Shown one piece after another: positions 63,397 through 64,000 of a DNA stretch of 64,000 bases (position 1 is its first letter; the number at the start of each line of letters is the position of its first letter). Both the position numbers and the translations under genes were made by a program. Below the pieces are notes generated by a model, which was given only the letters and a program-made list of their open reading frames with translations, was not told the origin of the DNA and searched no databases. The stretch spans positions 124,001-188,000 of the forward strand of contig NZ_JAGIQA010000007.1 of the NCBI RefSeq assembly GCF_017814975.1, written 5' to 3'. The stretch is from Cupriavidus consociatus (lineage in GTDB: Bacteria > Pseudomonadota > Gammaproteobacteria > Burkholderiales > Burkholderiaceae).

Positions 63397-64000
63397 TCAG
63401 GCAACAACGATCCGGCGCGGGTCAGCCAGCGCCAGCGCTTCCGCGCGATCCGCGCTCGGCGGGTAGATCCACTCGCTATTGATCCGTGTCTTCAGCGCCT
63501 TGGCGACGCCTCCGGTCAGCTTGACCTGCCGGTTCCAGCCTTCCGTGTAGACAGCACCCCACGGCCCCAAGTCCAGGCAGGTCACATACTTGGGCTGGCT
63601 ATACGGGAGCAGCGCCTCGCCCACGAGGTCCGCCGCCACGTTGTGCCCTGCCGAACGGCCAAGGTTCATCGCGTGCTGACAGGACATCGCCGCGAAGTTG
63701 CCTTCGTCATCGGTCGCGGCGTAGGCGCAATCGCCGGTGGCGAACACCGAATCGACACCCCTTACCCTGAGATCGCGGTCGACGTGCAGTCGCCCAAAGC
63801 GATCGCGCTCCGCCGGAATCTGCGCGGTGAGTTCGCTGGCGCGGGCGCCGGCGGTCCAGATCACCGTATCCGCCTCGATGCGCTCGCCGTTCTCGAGGGT
63901 GACGCCAGTCGCATCGACGGCCGCGACGCCGGAGCCAAGCTTCCAGGTCACGCCCAGTTCGGTCAGCGCCTGCGTGATCACCGGCCGCGGCCCCGGGCCC
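63397..64000 (-). CDS. NADH dehydrogenase (type II)-like flavoprotein, C-terminal part
   Basis: About 200 residues of the C-terminal half are in the window; the 5' end lies beyond 64000. It shows the second FAD/NAD segment (ITQALTELGV, GERIEADTVIWTAG) and the FAD ATGDCAY motif (SVFATGDCAYAA), with MNLGRSAGHNVAADLVG next. This fits type II NADH dehydrogenases or related NAD(P)H oxidoreductases. A terminator (63351-63376) follows. It is transcribed toward the Bug/CoA-transferase operon but ends before it. Confidence 0.85.
   Translation of the reverse strand, partial: GPGPRPVITQALTELGVTWKLGSGVAAVDATGVTLENGERIEADTVIWTAGARASELTAQIPAERDRFGRLHVDRDLRVRGVDSVFATGDCAYAATDDEGNFAAMSCQHAMNLGRSAGHNVAADLVGEALLPYSQPKYVTCLDLGPWGAVYTEGWNRQVKLTGGVAKALKTRINSEWIYPPSADRAEALALADPRRIVVA

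Overview
The window is GC-rich, densely coded DNA from a soil or water betaproteobacterium of the Burkholderiaceae, most like Cupriavidus/Ralstonia. The indicators are five complete orphan Bug-type periplasmic solute receptors plus half of a sixth, seven LysR regulators, a phasin of polyhydroxyalkanoate granules, a fused indolepyruvate-ferredoxin-oxidoreductase-type enzyme and an ArgP/ArgO pair. I see no rRNA, tRNA, insertion sequence, phage gene or CRISPR array. The genus is an inference from gene content. The many small catabolic operons, each with its own regulator, suggest a secondary replicon or an accessory-rich chromosome arm.

Layout. 0-3.6 kb: a TetR gene, a 16-bp perfect palindrome, and a Bug receptor plus M24-peptidase-like operon, then a small unknown protein. 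3.7-8.3 kb: a 1192-residue 2-oxoacid:ferredoxin oxidoreductase-type protein divergent from a LysR gene. 8.4-12.3 kb: small proteins (two cupins, an AhpD-like protein, a 37-residue membrane peptide with its own terminator, a DUF2231 protein, a MipA/OmpV porin). 12.3-13.7 kb: a divergent MurA homologue. 13.8-19 kb: a MoxR/DUF58/von Willebrand A module with a membrane-anchored HtrA-like protease. 19-23.5 kb: a TetR-controlled operon of Bug receptor, acyl-CoA ligase and nitronate-monooxygenase-like flavoprotein. 23.8-30.6 kb: an MFS transporter plus amidohydrolase, an M20 peptidase plus Bug receptor, and two LysR genes. 30.6-32.3 kb: argP/argO. 32.3-37.5 kb: a LysR-SDR-MFS-split transketolase operon. 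37.8-39.1 kb: a phasin and a response regulator without its phosphoacceptor Asp. 39.2-43.4 kb: a Bug receptor, a LysR gene and a permuted aconitase-family enzyme. 43.4-45.3 kb: envelope proteins and an unknown small protein. 45.4-50.8 kb: KtrAB potassium uptake followed by HDOD-GAF and PAS-GGDEF-EAL signalling proteins. 51.1-57.2 kb: a PD-(D/E)XK-nuclease-like protein convergent with DNA polymerase II, an unknown protein and a CPA2 antiporter. 57.4-63.1 kb: a LysR gene, a 2-hydroxyacid dehydrogenase/Bug chimera, an Ldh2 dehydrogenase, a two-subunit CoA transferase and a Bug receptor. The window ends inside an NADH-dehydrogenase-like flavoprotein.

How the parts work together. Most of the window is carboxylate scavenging: a Bug receptor binds an organic acid in the periplasm and neighbouring CoA ligases, CoA transferases, dehydrogenases or hydrolases process it under LysR or TetR control. 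No TctA/TctB membrane components lie here, so the receptors must use a permease encoded elsewhere or have a sensory role. The most unusual items are the dehydrogenase/Bug chimera at 58.5-59.7 kb, the candidate PD-(D/E)XK nuclease tail-to-tail with polB, the M24 protein with altered metal ligands, the Asp-less response regulator, the HtrA-like protease attached to a MoxR module, and two clean palindromic operators next to the TetR genes.
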